From Lachnospiraceae bacterium (lineage in GTDB: Bacteria; Bacillota; Clostridia; Lachnospirales; Lachnospiraceae), in NCBI GenBank assembly GCA_019420465.1, contig JAHZHB010000151.1, positions 1 through 36,724 on the forward strand: a DNA stretch of 36,724 bases. Direction: 5' to 3'. The notes under the pieces are model-generated. The model saw only the letters and a list, made by a program, of their open reading frames with translations, was not told the DNA's origin and ran no database searches. Positions 24,255 to 32,397 of this stretch are shown here, in pieces. How positions within the stretch are numbered: the stretch's first letter is position 1; each line of letters starts with the position of its first letter. A program made the position numbers and the translations under genes.

Positions 24255-24283
24255 ACTATACAATACTCGAATGAAATTTGCAA
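24255..24283 (-). promoter_or_regulatory. Promoter of the polyol/ketose operon
   Basis: On the minus strand, TTGCAA (24278-24283), a 17-bp spacer and TATAGT (24255-24260). The start site is near 24248, directly before the operator. Confidence 0.8.
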
Positions 24284-24304
24284 GTGTTTTCTTATAAAAT
24301 TATC

Positions 24305-24340
24305 ATAGAGCCCTCCATGAGAATTGCAGAAGGGCTCTAT
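24305..24340 (-). terminator. Terminator of the UROD/sugar-importer operon
   Basis: ATAGAGCCCT (24305-24314) pairs with AGGGCTCTAT (24331-24340). The T-rich tail on the minus side (GATAATTTTAT) is loose. It lies 27 bp after the last gene of the operon and just upstream of the next promoter. Confidence 0.6.
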
Positions 24341-24366
24341 ATATTATGGCTACTATATACTATATG

Positions 24367-25488
24367 TCATGAGAATGTGCCAACCTCATGTGCTAGCTTC
24401 GAAAAATTGACGATATTTTCCAACGGCATATCATTCTGAAAATTACTTGTCGGTGCCATGATATAAATACCATCCTTTCCCAGAGTTCTGATTCTAATTT
24501 CCATTTCTTTTTTCAAATCTTCCATAGAACCAATCAGCGCACTCTGCTCATCTATGCCGCCGTGGAATACAATTTGCTCTCCAAATTCTTCCTGTAGCCT
24601 TTTCGTATCCATTTCCGATGCCTTTGGCTGAATCGGATTCAATACATCAATTCCACAGGCAATCAGAGACGGTATAAGCTTGTATACAGATCCACATGTA
24701 TGATGAAAGATCTTTACATGCGGAGCCTTTTGTTTGATAAAATCATTCAGTTTTTTTCGTCTGGGAAGAATCATCTCTTCAAACAGCTGCACCGACATAA
24801 ATGGTCCTGTCTGTGTACCATAATCATCTCCCGTCTCTACCATATGCAGATATTCTCCACATTCTGTAAGAAGTACATCATAAAATCCAATCTGCAATTC
24901 AAGAATTTTATCAAGCAGTGCATTGGCAAACTCTTTATCTGCCAACATATCTGCCAAAAAATTTTCCATGCCTCTGAGTTCCCATGCCAACTCAAATATT
25001 CCATGGGAAACAGCTTTGGATGCAATGGCATATTCTGTATTCTCATACAGATATTTCGCACGTTCTCTCAGCCCATCCGTTCTTCCCTCTGCATATGGAT
25101 CCGGCCAGGGATATGTTTCAATGTCTTCTATTTCAGCATCTTTCAATGGATTACTACATAACTGCATCATGCCATTCAGACGTTTTTTTCGCAGCCCCCA
25201 TTCTGTAACCCCATAACCCTCCGCATCCACGGTAAACTGGTACTCTCTCGGTGGCAGCAAAAACACATGTCGAAAATCACCTCCGAGTTTTTCTACCAAT
25301 TCATCGTTATAATAGGCAGCACTCTCATCTGGACGGGTCAAGATATCTCCACCCTGTATTCCGAAGTATTCCTTTAATTTAAAATATGTCTCATTCACAA
25401 ATCCTGATGCTGTAGATCCGATATCTACAGGTATTCTATCTGGTTTTTCATGATGCAATACGCGCAAAACCCTCTCTCGTGATGTCAT
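24367..25488 (-). CDS. UROD/methyltransferase-fold protein (MtaA-like), paralogue 1
   Basis: A 373-residue member of the uroporphyrinogen decarboxylase superfamily. It lacks the N-terminal arginine-rich motif of true heme-pathway UROD. It has an HxC motif (H263, C265 in FHHTCGSV), which in corrinoid-type methyltransferases such as MtaA supplies two of three zinc ligands. Where MtaA has the third ligand cysteine, this protein reads APTSNFQND, with no cysteine. The ATG at 25488 is preceded by AGGAGG and lies eight bases after the stop of its paralogue. It is the last gene of a sugar-uptake operon. The reaction is unknown: heme synthesis looks unlikely, and a methyl transfer or C-C/C-O bond reaction on the imported compound is a guess. 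Confidence 0.8.
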   Translation of the reverse strand: MTSRERVLRVLHHEKPDRIPVDIGSTASGFVNETYFKLKEYFGIQGGDILTRPDESAAYYNDELVEKLGGDFRHVFLLPPREYQFTVDAEGYGVTEWGLRKKRLNGMMQLCSNPLKDAEIEDIETYPWPDPYAEGRTDGLRERAKYLYENTEYAIASKAVSHGIFELAWELRGMENFLADMLADKEFANALLDKILELQIGFYDVLLTECGEYLHMVETGDDYGTQTGPFMSVQLFEEMILPRRKKLNDFIKQKAPHVKIFHHTCGSVYKLIPSLIACGIDVLNPIQPKASEMDTKRLQEEFGEQIVFHGGIDEQSALIGSMEDLKKEMEIRIRTLGKDGIYIMAPTSNFQNDMPLENIVNFSKLAHEVGTFS

Positions 25489-25496
25489 ATGTCCTC

Positions 25497-26624
25497 CTAT
25501 TTTGCAATGCACTTATGTAGGCATTCAAATAAATGTACAATATTTTCCGGTTCTGTATCAGACTGAATATGATTGGAAGTAGCAATCAGGTACCCGCCAT
25601 CAAATCCCATGGCATCCTGACAACGCTTCACATCTTTTTCAATATCTTCAAAGGAACCCACCAATGCTTTCTGCATATCCAGACCACCGCAAAAACAAAT
25701 ATCTTTTCCAAAATCTTCTTTCAACTTTGCAGGATCCATTCCCGGAAGCCCTGGCTGGATCGGGTTTAGAATATCTATACCGGAATCAATTAACTCTGGA
25801 ATCATTTTTCTTACAGCACCACATGTGTGGTGAAAAATTTTTGCCTGTGGCGCATACTTATGAATTGTCTCATTAATTTTTTTCCTTCTCGGCTTAATCA
25901 TGGATGCATATGTTTCTGGTGAAATAAACATGGAATTCTGTGTACCGTAATCCTCTGATGTTTCCACGATATCCACGTATGACCCGATATCCTTTAAAAA
26001 TTCTTCATAGTAAGCAATCTGTGTTTCCATCACTCTGTCAAGAAACAGTTCCACCTCTTTTGTCTCTTCTACAAGATCACACAAAAAATCTTCTGTACCC
26101 ATCATCCAGCATCCCTGTTCAATAAAACTTGCCGAATGTGTAGATCTGGCTACAATGGCATATTTGTTTTCTTCAAATAATTTCTTTGCCTCTTCCAGCA
26201 GATCTCTGTTTCTTGTATTTCCTCTCGGATCTGGAAACGGAAACCTTTTTATATCCTCATATGTGGCTCCTGCCAGCGGTGGATCCGCTCTGGACCAGTG
26301 TTCCCCCGACTTCACCAGAGGACACCCCCACTCATCTATAATTTTTTCATCGGAAACAACCTCTTTTACCCCGTAATTTTCCAGATTAAACACTAGACAC
26401 CTTACATCCGTCCCCAGTGCGTCAAGGATTCTTTCATCATAGATTGTACCTGTATGTCCTTTGCGATATGGATCCACGTCTCCTTCTATATGCAGATATT
26501 CTTTCAATCTGAAATATGCTACATCTGACAGAAAAGAAGACGTTCCGCCAAAATAAATCGGCAATCGTTCCACCGGGCGATGGTTAATCGCATCAAGAAC
26601 AATCTCTTTTGATGTTCTGTTCAT
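25497..26624 (-). CDS. UROD/methyltransferase-fold protein (MtaA-like), paralogue 2
   Basis: A 375-residue paralogue of the next gene downstream. The two align throughout, most clearly at HHTCG, GID-LNPIQP, the GG-D block and P-ENIV. The HxC pair is H266/C268. The third zinc-ligand position reads ATSNHIQSDTEPENI, with a histidine in place of the cysteine of MtaA. Both copies keep TGDDYGTQ/TSEDYGTQ and a PRRKKIN-type segment, so they probably share a fold and related substrates and may form a heterodimer. The ATG overlaps the FGGY kinase stop in ATGA. No corrinoid protein or activase gene is present nearby. Function unknown. Confidence 0.8.
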   Translation of the reverse strand: MNRTSKEIVLDAINHRPVERLPIYFGGTSSFLSDVAYFRLKEYLHIEGDVDPYRKGHTGTIYDERILDALGTDVRCLVFNLENYGVKEVVSDEKIIDEWGCPLVKSGEHWSRADPPLAGATYEDIKRFPFPDPRGNTRNRDLLEEAKKLFEENKYAIVARSTHSASFIEQGCWMMGTEDFLCDLVEETKEVELFLDRVMETQIAYYEEFLKDIGSYVDIVETSEDYGTQNSMFISPETYASMIKPRRKKINETIHKYAPQAKIFHHTCGAVRKMIPELIDSGIDILNPIQPGLPGMDPAKLKEDFGKDICFCGGLDMQKALVGSFEDIEKDVKRCQDAMGFDGGYLIATSNHIQSDTEPENIVHLFECLHKCIAK

Positions 26625-28144
26625 TTTTTATCATCCTCCTCATCTTTTATTTTTGCCAATGTTGAAAATACCTGTTTCAAACCTGGATACACTTCTTTGT
26701 ATATTCTATACAGTTGATCATATATCTGCATTGTCTGCTCCGGAACATCAACAGCTCGCATATCCCTTCCCGGAAGTTTCTGTGAAAGGGAGTCGTATAT
26801 GCCGAGTCCATATGCTGCATTTAGCAGATTTCCATATGCCGTATCCTGCTGGCTGTATACCTTCCAAATCGTTTTATGCAGTACCTGCGAAAAGATCTGC
26901 ATCCAAAGATCACTTTTTGCTATTCCTCCAGCTATCATAATCGTATGTATGTCTGCTCCTGCCTGTTCCTGAAGCTCCATGATTTCCCGGATTCCAAAAG
27001 CATTGCCCTCCATGATTGCCCTCAGGAAATCAGATTTTGTATGCCGGGACGAAATTCCAACAAAGGCACCTCGCATATCCAAGTCCCACTGTGGACATCT
27101 CTGTCCTACTAACGATGGCAAAAATAAAAGTTTATGCGCCCCCGGTCTGCTCTCTGCTGCCATCTTGTTCATAATTTCATATACACTGTCTTTTGCCAGA
27201 TCCTGCATAAACTGATCTCGAAACCACCGGTAATTACCTCCGCCAAAATCAACCCCTGCCACAGAAAGCCATATTCCCGGTACTATATGCGGATAAACAT
27301 GTAATTTCCCATTCATGATCGGACGTTTCGTACCAACCCCGATAGCAGTCACAGTTCCACCTGTAATAAACGCATTGGAATCTCTGTCAACCCCCGTCCC
27401 CAATGCACAGGCACAGGCATCCATTGCACCTGTCAATACCTTCACCGCTTCAGCAAGGCCCAGATTCTGTGCTATCTCCTTTCTCAATGTTCCTGCGACC
27501 TCAAAACATTTCCGCAGCTCCGGTAACTTATCCCTGTCTATATCACATGCCTTTATCAGGGCATCTGACCATTCCAGCCGTCTCATATCCATTAACTGCG
27601 ATAAACCGCCCTCGGTTACATCACAGATTGCCTGACCAGTCAGTTTATATACCGCAAATCCGGTCGACGTCAGAAATTTCCAGGTTTTTTCATAACATGC
27701 TTTCCTGTTCTTCTTCAACCACATAATCTTACAGGCAATGTTTGATGCGTTGATATGGTTTCCATTAATCTCCGTAAACAGGCTTTGCCCCACTTCGTCC
27801 AAAAGGCATCGTTCCTGTTCTATTGCTCTGTGATCCGTCCAGATCATTGCTTTCGACAACAGTTTTCCTTCTGTATCAATAGGCAAAACCGTACTGCTTT
27901 GTCCATCAACAGATATGGCTTCTACGGCATACATTTCTTTCGGAAAACGTTCTGCTAGCTGTTTACAGCCATATATAATGGCATCCCACCAGTCCTGAGC
28001 ATCCTGCACTACGCCTCCGTTCTCTTCATATATAGTCGGATACTCTCTGGATACGGTAGCCAGACACTCTCCCTGCCAGTCCATCAGAACCAGCTTTGTG
28101 CTGGAGGTTCCTATGTCTATTGAAAGAAAATAGGTTATTTTCAT
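26621..28144 (-). CDS. FGGY-family carbohydrate kinase
   Basis: A 507-residue sugar or polyol kinase. Seen: LSIDIGTSSTKLVLMDW at the N-terminus, AISVDGQSSTVLPID, MIWTDHRA, GAMDACACALGTG and the ATP-site block TIMIAGGIAKSDLW. It is equal in length to the FGGY kinase of the neighbouring operon but clearly divergent from it. It starts four bases after the permease stop with AAAGGAG, and its stop overlaps the next UROD-like gene. It presumably phosphorylates what the upstream importer delivers, before or after the UROD-like proteins act. Substrate not predictable from the sequence alone. Confidence 0.9.
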   Translation of the reverse strand: MKITYFLSIDIGTSSTKLVLMDWQGECLATVSREYPTIYEENGGVVQDAQDWWDAIIYGCKQLAERFPKEMYAVEAISVDGQSSTVLPIDTEGKLLSKAMIWTDHRAIEQERCLLDEVGQSLFTEINGNHINASNIACKIMWLKKNRKACYEKTWKFLTSTGFAVYKLTGQAICDVTEGGLSQLMDMRRLEWSDALIKACDIDRDKLPELRKCFEVAGTLRKEIAQNLGLAEAVKVLTGAMDACACALGTGVDRDSNAFITGGTVTAIGVGTKRPIMNGKLHVYPHIVPGIWLSVAGVDFGGGNYRWFRDQFMQDLAKDSVYEIMNKMAAESRPGAHKLLFLPSLVGQRCPQWDLDMRGAFVGISSRHTKSDFLRAIMEGNAFGIREIMELQEQAGADIHTIMIAGGIAKSDLWMQIFSQVLHKTIWKVYSQQDTAYGNLLNAAYGLGIYDSLSQKLPGRDMRAVDVPEQTMQIYDQLYRIYKEVYPGLKQVFSTLAKIKDEEDDKK

Positions 28145-28148
28145 ATCT

Positions 28149-28982
28149 TTACTCCTTTACAGATCCCATTGTCAGACCTCGAACCAGATGCTTCTGTGTA
28201 AAGAATACAAAGATCAGAATCGGCAACATAATGATCACACCGGCTGCACACATTTGCCCCCACATCAAGCCACCAACTGTCAGAAACTGGCTGATTGAGG
28301 CAGGCATTGTCTGTGCTTTTGTACCTGTCAAAACAAAGGCGAAATAATATTCGTTCCATGATAAAATAAGTGCATAAATCATTGTTGCGGTAATACCTGT
28401 CCTCGATAACGGCAGCATCACCTGTACCAGACAGCGCAGCCGACTACAGCCGTCCACCATACAGGATTCATCAATGGATACTGGAATATCATCAAAGAAA
28501 GACTTCATCATCCAGATGACCCATGACAGAATAATCAGTACATGCATTGCAACCAGCAAAATCTTTGTATCATACAGTCCTACTTTGCGAGATAAAATAT
28601 AATATGGAAGTGCAGCTACAATAGCCGGTGCCATTCGCGTACTCAAAATCCAGTTTTGTAGCCCTTTTTTATGTTTCATTCGAAATCTGGAAAGAGCATA
28701 GGCCGCCGGAATACCAATGAGAAGACTGATCACACTGCTGGCCAATGCCACAATCGTACTGTTCATCAGATTTTTCAACATGGAATTTTTCTGAAATACA
28801 GCCTGATAATTAGAAAATGTCCATTCAAAATTAATCCATTTGATTGGTACTGAATACGCTTCTGCGTCAGTTTTAAAAGAAGTAACAAATATCCATAAAA
28901 GTGGCAGAACATACACTAGGATAACCATCCACATCACCAGTGTCAGCACTGCACGTATAAGTTTTTTCTTGGTTTTCTTCAT
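28149..28982 (-). CDS. Carbohydrate ABC transporter permease (MalG type)
   Basis: A 277-residue inner-membrane permease with about six membrane segments. It has the typical N-terminus (LVMWMVILVYVLPLLWIFVTSFK) and the EAA loop DESCMVDGCSRLRCLVQVMLP. It begins four bases after the partner permease and is followed, again within a few bases, by the kinase gene. No ATPase is encoded here, so a shared MsmX-type ATPase is assumed. Confidence 0.92.
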   Translation of the reverse strand: MKKTKKKLIRAVLTLVMWMVILVYVLPLLWIFVTSFKTDAEAYSVPIKWINFEWTFSNYQAVFQKNSMLKNLMNSTIVALASSVISLLIGIPAAYALSRFRMKHKKGLQNWILSTRMAPAIVAALPYYILSRKVGLYDTKILLVAMHVLIILSWVIWMMKSFFDDIPVSIDESCMVDGCSRLRCLVQVMLPLSRTGITATMIYALILSWNEYYFAFVLTGTKAQTMPASISQFLTVGGLMWGQMCAAGVIIMLPILIFVFFTQKHLVRGLTMGSVKE

Positions 28983-28986
28983 GTTC

Positions 28987-29913
28987 TCACCCCTTTGCTA
29001 CCCTATCATTTAATTTCAGAATAAATGTAGAAACTATATTAACAAGAATCAAAGACACAACCGCCATTGTTGCTGCATCCGATACCTCATAATATTCAAA
29101 TGCTGTCTTATACATTAATACATTCAGGTTCTGGCTCGCCGTTCCGGGACCTCCACCAGTCATGGTATAAATCAAATCGTATGCTTTAAAAGATTCCATA
29201 ACTCGAAGCAATACAGAGAATACAATAGACGGTGCAATAGACGGTAGTATGATTTTTGTGATTTTTTTCCATGCACCTGCACCATCCACTGAAGCAGCTT
29301 CCAGCGTATCTGTAGAAACCCCCTGTAATCCTGACAGACAGATAACGAATACCAGCGGTGTCCATTCCCAGACATCTGCAGCTATGATAGCATACAACAC
29401 CGTTTTAGAGTCCGCCAAAAAACTATAGCCACCAATACCAATCGTATCCAGAATATAATTGATCAGGCCATATCCCTCGTTGTACATCAATCGCCATGCC
29501 GTACCTACAACTACCGGACTGATAACCATAGCAGATATAATAACTGTACGCATAATTCTTGTTCCGAGCAGATTCTGATAAGCCAGCATAGCCAGTGCCA
29601 GACCAATAAGCACTTCAAGAACCACAGACAGTACGGTATACCACACGGTAATCACCAGGGCTCTCAGATATGTAGAATCTCTGAATATCTTTATATAATT
29701 AGCAAGTCCTACAAATTGAAGCGAATCTTTTTCCAACAAATCCCATCCAAACAAACTGATTACAAAGCTATATATCATGGGAAATATCGTCAAAAGAAGC
29801 AGTGCAATAATCGTAGGAGCCATGAACATTACAGTATATCTTCGATTTACTGACAGGGATTTTTTCTTTCCTTTTTTGGTTTTTCCTTTACCTAACCTTT
29901 CCACTCTGTTCAC
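28987..29913 (-). CDS. Carbohydrate ABC transporter permease (MalF type)
   Basis: A 308-residue permease with a very basic N-terminal tail (GKGKTKKGKKK) and the EAA loop LEAASVDGAGAWKKITKIILP. The segment TMTGGGPGTASQNLNVLMY is characteristic of MalF-like CUT1 permeases. It follows the binding-protein gene after a 69-bp gap that holds a strong hairpin. Confidence 0.92.
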   Translation of the reverse strand: MNRVERLGKGKTKKGKKKSLSVNRRYTVMFMAPTIIALLLLTIFPMIYSFVISLFGWDLLEKDSLQFVGLANYIKIFRDSTYLRALVITVWYTVLSVVLEVLIGLALAMLAYQNLLGTRIMRTVIISAMVISPVVVGTAWRLMYNEGYGLINYILDTIGIGGYSFLADSKTVLYAIIAADVWEWTPLVFVICLSGLQGVSTDTLEAASVDGAGAWKKITKIILPSIAPSIVFSVLLRVMESFKAYDLIYTMTGGGPGTASQNLNVLMYKTAFEYYEVSDAATMAVVSLILVNIVSTFILKLNDRVAKG

Positions 29914-29941
29914 TCCTCACTTCATCGTTTATTAAAAATCT

Positions 29942-29972
29942 GTTTGCCCTGCCATGTCTTGGCAGGGCAAAC
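29942..29972 (-). other. Intercistronic hairpin after the binding-protein gene
   Basis: A perfect 12-bp stem (29942-29953 with 29961-29972) and a 7-base loop. On the minus strand TTTTT follows three bases later (CAGATTTTT), so it may be a partial terminator or an mRNA stabiliser. The other sugar importer in this window has a similar hairpin in the same place. Confidence 0.65.
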
Positions 29973-29982
29973 TGTATCTTTT

Positions 29983-31323
29983 TTATTTAAGTTTATTTAA
30001 AACTTCCTGCAGTTTTGTATTTGCCTCATCAAGAGCCGCCTTAGGTTCTTTCTCGCCGGAAAGTGTTTCAGAAATAGCGACAGAAATTATCTCACCTACA
30101 TCATTGGATACAGAACTTCTCGGTCGATAATCAGGTGTAGAATTTTTCAAAGATTCAACCATAACATCGTACATATTTCTTCCATCATATCCATTTATAT
30201 TATACGTAGATTCAAGCGCCGAATTCGGAGCGGAAAATCCACATTTTCCGGCAATATCTGCACTGGTCAGCCATTCAACAAACTGAGCAGCTGCTTCTTT
30301 TCTTGCCGAATGCTCCGGAATGGAAAGAATCCAGGAATAAAAACCACTATCTGCCGTTGTTCCATCGCCCTTGGATGGTACTGGTGCGTACACTAATTTA
30401 CCGGCAACTTTAGATGCCGACGGATCTTCGCAACGGATAGCCAGTGTTGCGGAATCGATCATGATTCCTGCATTTCCCTGCATCAGATCATTCTGGACTT
30501 CTGTATAAGAATAGTTAGCAATACCAGACGGTCCGTAATTACAAAGAATATCATTATAGTATGTAAGTGCATCCACTGCTTCCTGTGAATTTAAAGTAGC
30601 TGTATATGTATCATCGTAATATCTGCCACCAAATCCGCTTAAGAAAGTCGGCCATGTCCACTCATTTACGCCAGCACCTGCTGCGCCTCTCATGGCAATA
30701 CCATATACACCATCCTCATTTTCATCTATAGTTTTTGCCACTTCCATAAGTTCATCATATGTTTTCGGAATTTCCAGATTATATTTTTCCAGCAGATCGC
30801 CTCGAAGAACCATCAGATTACAATCCTGATATAATGGAACTCCATATAAAGAACCATCTACAGAACATGCATCAATAAAAGCCTCCATATAATCCTCTGT
30901 ACTGAAATCCAGACATACTGTACCAAACAGATCTGTCAGATTTGCCAGATAACCCGATTTGGCGTATTCATCCAGATACATAAAATCGACCATAACCACA
31001 TCCAGATCTGTGCTGTCTGCAGAAACCTCCAACGCTGTTTTTGATCTCATCTGAGTTTCCTGTAAACTGGTATAATTAACTTTAATTCCCGTTTTTTCTT
31101 CAAACTGATCGATCAGTGTCAACATCTTGTCATATTCAGATCGGCTGTCTGCCAGAAAATTAATCGTTGTACCGGCATACGGCTTATCTGAAGTTGCCGC
31201 CTCCACCGAGCTTTCTTTGGATTCTGATGCCGTGCTACTGGATGAAGCGGATCCACATCCAGTCATACCCATAGATAACACCATCGCTATTGCACAGGTA
31301 ATCGCCACTGTTTTCTTATACAT
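29983..31323 (-). CDS. Extracellular sugar-binding lipoprotein of an ABC importer
   Basis: Family 1 solute-binding protein of 446 residues. The signal peptide ends at a lipobox with C23 (MTGC) and is followed by a Ser-rich linker. Typical blocks are LTLIDQFEEKTGIKVNYTSL, a DLDVVMVDFMY segment and GNAGIMIDSATLA. It is the first gene of an operon with two permeases, an FGGY kinase and two UROD-like proteins, so its ligand is the likely starting substrate of that pathway. AAAGGAGG precedes the start. A strong promoter and a DeoR-type repeat array lie upstream. Confidence 0.93.
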   Translation of the reverse strand: MYKKTVAITCAIAMVLSMGMTGCGSASSSSTASESKESSVEAATSDKPYAGTTINFLADSRSEYDKMLTLIDQFEEKTGIKVNYTSLQETQMRSKTALEVSADSTDLDVVMVDFMYLDEYAKSGYLANLTDLFGTVCLDFSTEDYMEAFIDACSVDGSLYGVPLYQDCNLMVLRGDLLEKYNLEIPKTYDELMEVAKTIDENEDGVYGIAMRGAAGAGVNEWTWPTFLSGFGGRYYDDTYTATLNSQEAVDALTYYNDILCNYGPSGIANYSYTEVQNDLMQGNAGIMIDSATLAIRCEDPSASKVAGKLVYAPVPSKGDGTTADSGFYSWILSIPEHSARKEAAAQFVEWLTSADIAGKCGFSAPNSALESTYNINGYDGRNMYDVMVESLKNSTPDYRPRSSVSNDVGEIISVAISETLSGEKEPKAALDEANTKLQEVLNKLK

Positions 31324-31359
31324 TTTCTTTCCTCCTTTGTTCTGTTCTCTCTTAGTTTT

Positions 31360-31400
31360 TGTTCGTTTATTGTTTGTTTCTGTTTGTTTATGTTTATATT
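31360..31400. promoter_or_regulatory. DeoR-type operator array 1
   Basis: Four direct repeats of a TGTTYRTTTA-like unit at 31360, 31371, 31381 and 31391, spaced 10-11 bp and so on one face of the helix. The array covers the start site and leader of the importer operon and overlaps its -10. DeoR-family repressors are known to bind such direct repeats. Confidence 0.7.
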
Positions 31401-31426
31401 GTATATTTCTCTGTACATTCTGTCAA
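31398..31426 (-). promoter_or_regulatory. Promoter of the UROD/sugar-importer operon
   Basis: On the minus strand, a perfect TTGACA (31421-31426), a 17-bp spacer and TACAAT (31398-31403). It is one of the strongest promoters in the window, consistent with tight repression by the overlapping repeats. Confidence 0.85.
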
Positions 31427-31470
31427 TACGCTTAGGATATGCTATTTTACCAAATAATCCTTGAATTCTT

Positions 31471-31544
31471 TGTTTATTTTTATTGTTTATTTAAACATTA
31501 TTGTTTATTTTCCAGAACTTTTGGCTTGCGTTATTGTTCATTTT
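31471..31544. promoter_or_regulatory. DeoR-type operator array 2
   Basis: Further copies of the unit at 31471 (TGTTTATTTT), 31484 (TGTTTATTTA), 31502 (TGTTTATTTT) and 31535 (TGTTCATTTT), plus one inverted half (TAAACA near 31492). The last copy lies in the spacer of the deoR-type gene promoter, so the regulator probably represses itself as well. Together with array 1 this allows DNA looping across the divergent region. Confidence 0.65.
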
Positions 31545-31554
31545 GGTTTAAAAT
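31526..31554 (+). promoter_or_regulatory. Promoter of the DeoR-family regulator gene
   Basis: TTGCGT (31526-31531), a 17-bp spacer and TAAAAT (31549-31554). A TGTTCATTTT repeat lies between the two boxes. Confidence 0.65.
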
Positions 31555-31623
31555 AAAAACAACATAACTTAGTGCTGTCATGTTTTAAACCAGCACATCA
31601 CAATATAAAGGATACAGAGAATC

Positions 31624-32397
31624 ATGGGTAATAGACGCATTGAAGAAGTCGAAAATTATATCCGGGAGCACAATAGTGCTACCGTTTTAGAGCTTTGCAA
31701 GGAATTTGGCGTATCTGATATGACCATACGTCGTGATTTGATTCAGTTGGAAAAAGAAAACCGTATTATCCGTTTTCACGGTGGTGCTACCACATTTAAA
31801 GGTTCAGATGCCGAACAAATCGAAGTCCGTACGCAGCTGGCCAGAAGTGAGAAGGAAGAAATTGCAATACTCACAAATGAATACATGAATATTTACATCA
31901 AACAGTATCATCCTAAAATCTTATTTCTTGCCTCTGGGTCCACAGTATATAAAGCAGCCGAACATCTGCAGATTCCTTCTGGAATCTCTATTTTGACCGA
32001 TAATCTACAAGTAGCATCTCTCCTAAGCAGACAACCAGATAATACGGTCATTATGCTGGGTGGTCAGATTCTTTTGCCATCATACAACGTTGTTGGATAT
32101 ACTGCAGAAGATATGATTAAATCATTTGCTATCGACTGTGCCATCATCGGAACCGGCGCAATTGATGAAGATGGTATGTTGTATATGCACAATATGCTGG
32201 AATACAGCTCTATGAGAGCCATACTTGAACGAGCCAAAAAAATTATTTTAGTTACCGACCATTCTAAATTTGGTAAAACCAACACGATTTCATTAATGCA
32301 AGTCGACAATCGGTTTACAATCATTACTGACAGTGGTATTCCCGATGAAACACTGGAGGCCCTTAAAAAGAAAAATATTTCTATTGTGACCAGCTGA
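31624..32397 (+). CDS. DeoR/GlpR-family transcriptional regulator
   Basis: A 257-residue repressor. The N-terminal helix-turn-helix is VLELCKEFGVSDMTIRRDL (about residues 20-38), followed by the family signature RIIRFHGGA. The C-terminal sensor domain has the sugar-phosphate-binding hallmarks ASGSTVYKAAEHL, LTDNLQVASLL and VTDHSKFGKT. It is divergent from the importer/UROD operon, and direct-repeat operators fill the gap between them. The inducer is therefore probably a phosphorylated intermediate made by the FGGY kinase of that operon. The start follows AAAGGA. The stop codon lies inside the terminator hairpin. Confidence 0.93.
   Translation: MGNRRIEEVENYIREHNSATVLELCKEFGVSDMTIRRDLIQLEKENRIIRFHGGATTFKGSDAEQIEVRTQLARSEKEEIAILTNEYMNIYIKQYHPKILFLASGSTVYKAAEHLQIPSGISILTDNLQVASLLSRQPDNTVIMLGGQILLPSYNVVGYTAEDMIKSFAIDCAIIGTGAIDEDGMLYMHNMLEYSSMRAILERAKKIILVTDHSKFGKTNTISLMQVDNRFTIITDSGIPDETLEALKKKNISIVTS

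Noticed and set aside
24367..26624. Heme-pathway uroporphyrinogen decarboxylase (hemE)
   Set aside because: The N-terminal arginine motif of true UROD is missing, HxC metal-type motifs are present, there are two paralogues, and the operon is for sugar uptake with no heme gene nearby.
31360..31544. CRISPR-like array
   Set aside because: The repeats are 10-bp AT-rich units without spacers of constant length and lie over promoters, so operator repeats fit better. No CRISPR array or cas gene was seen anywhere.
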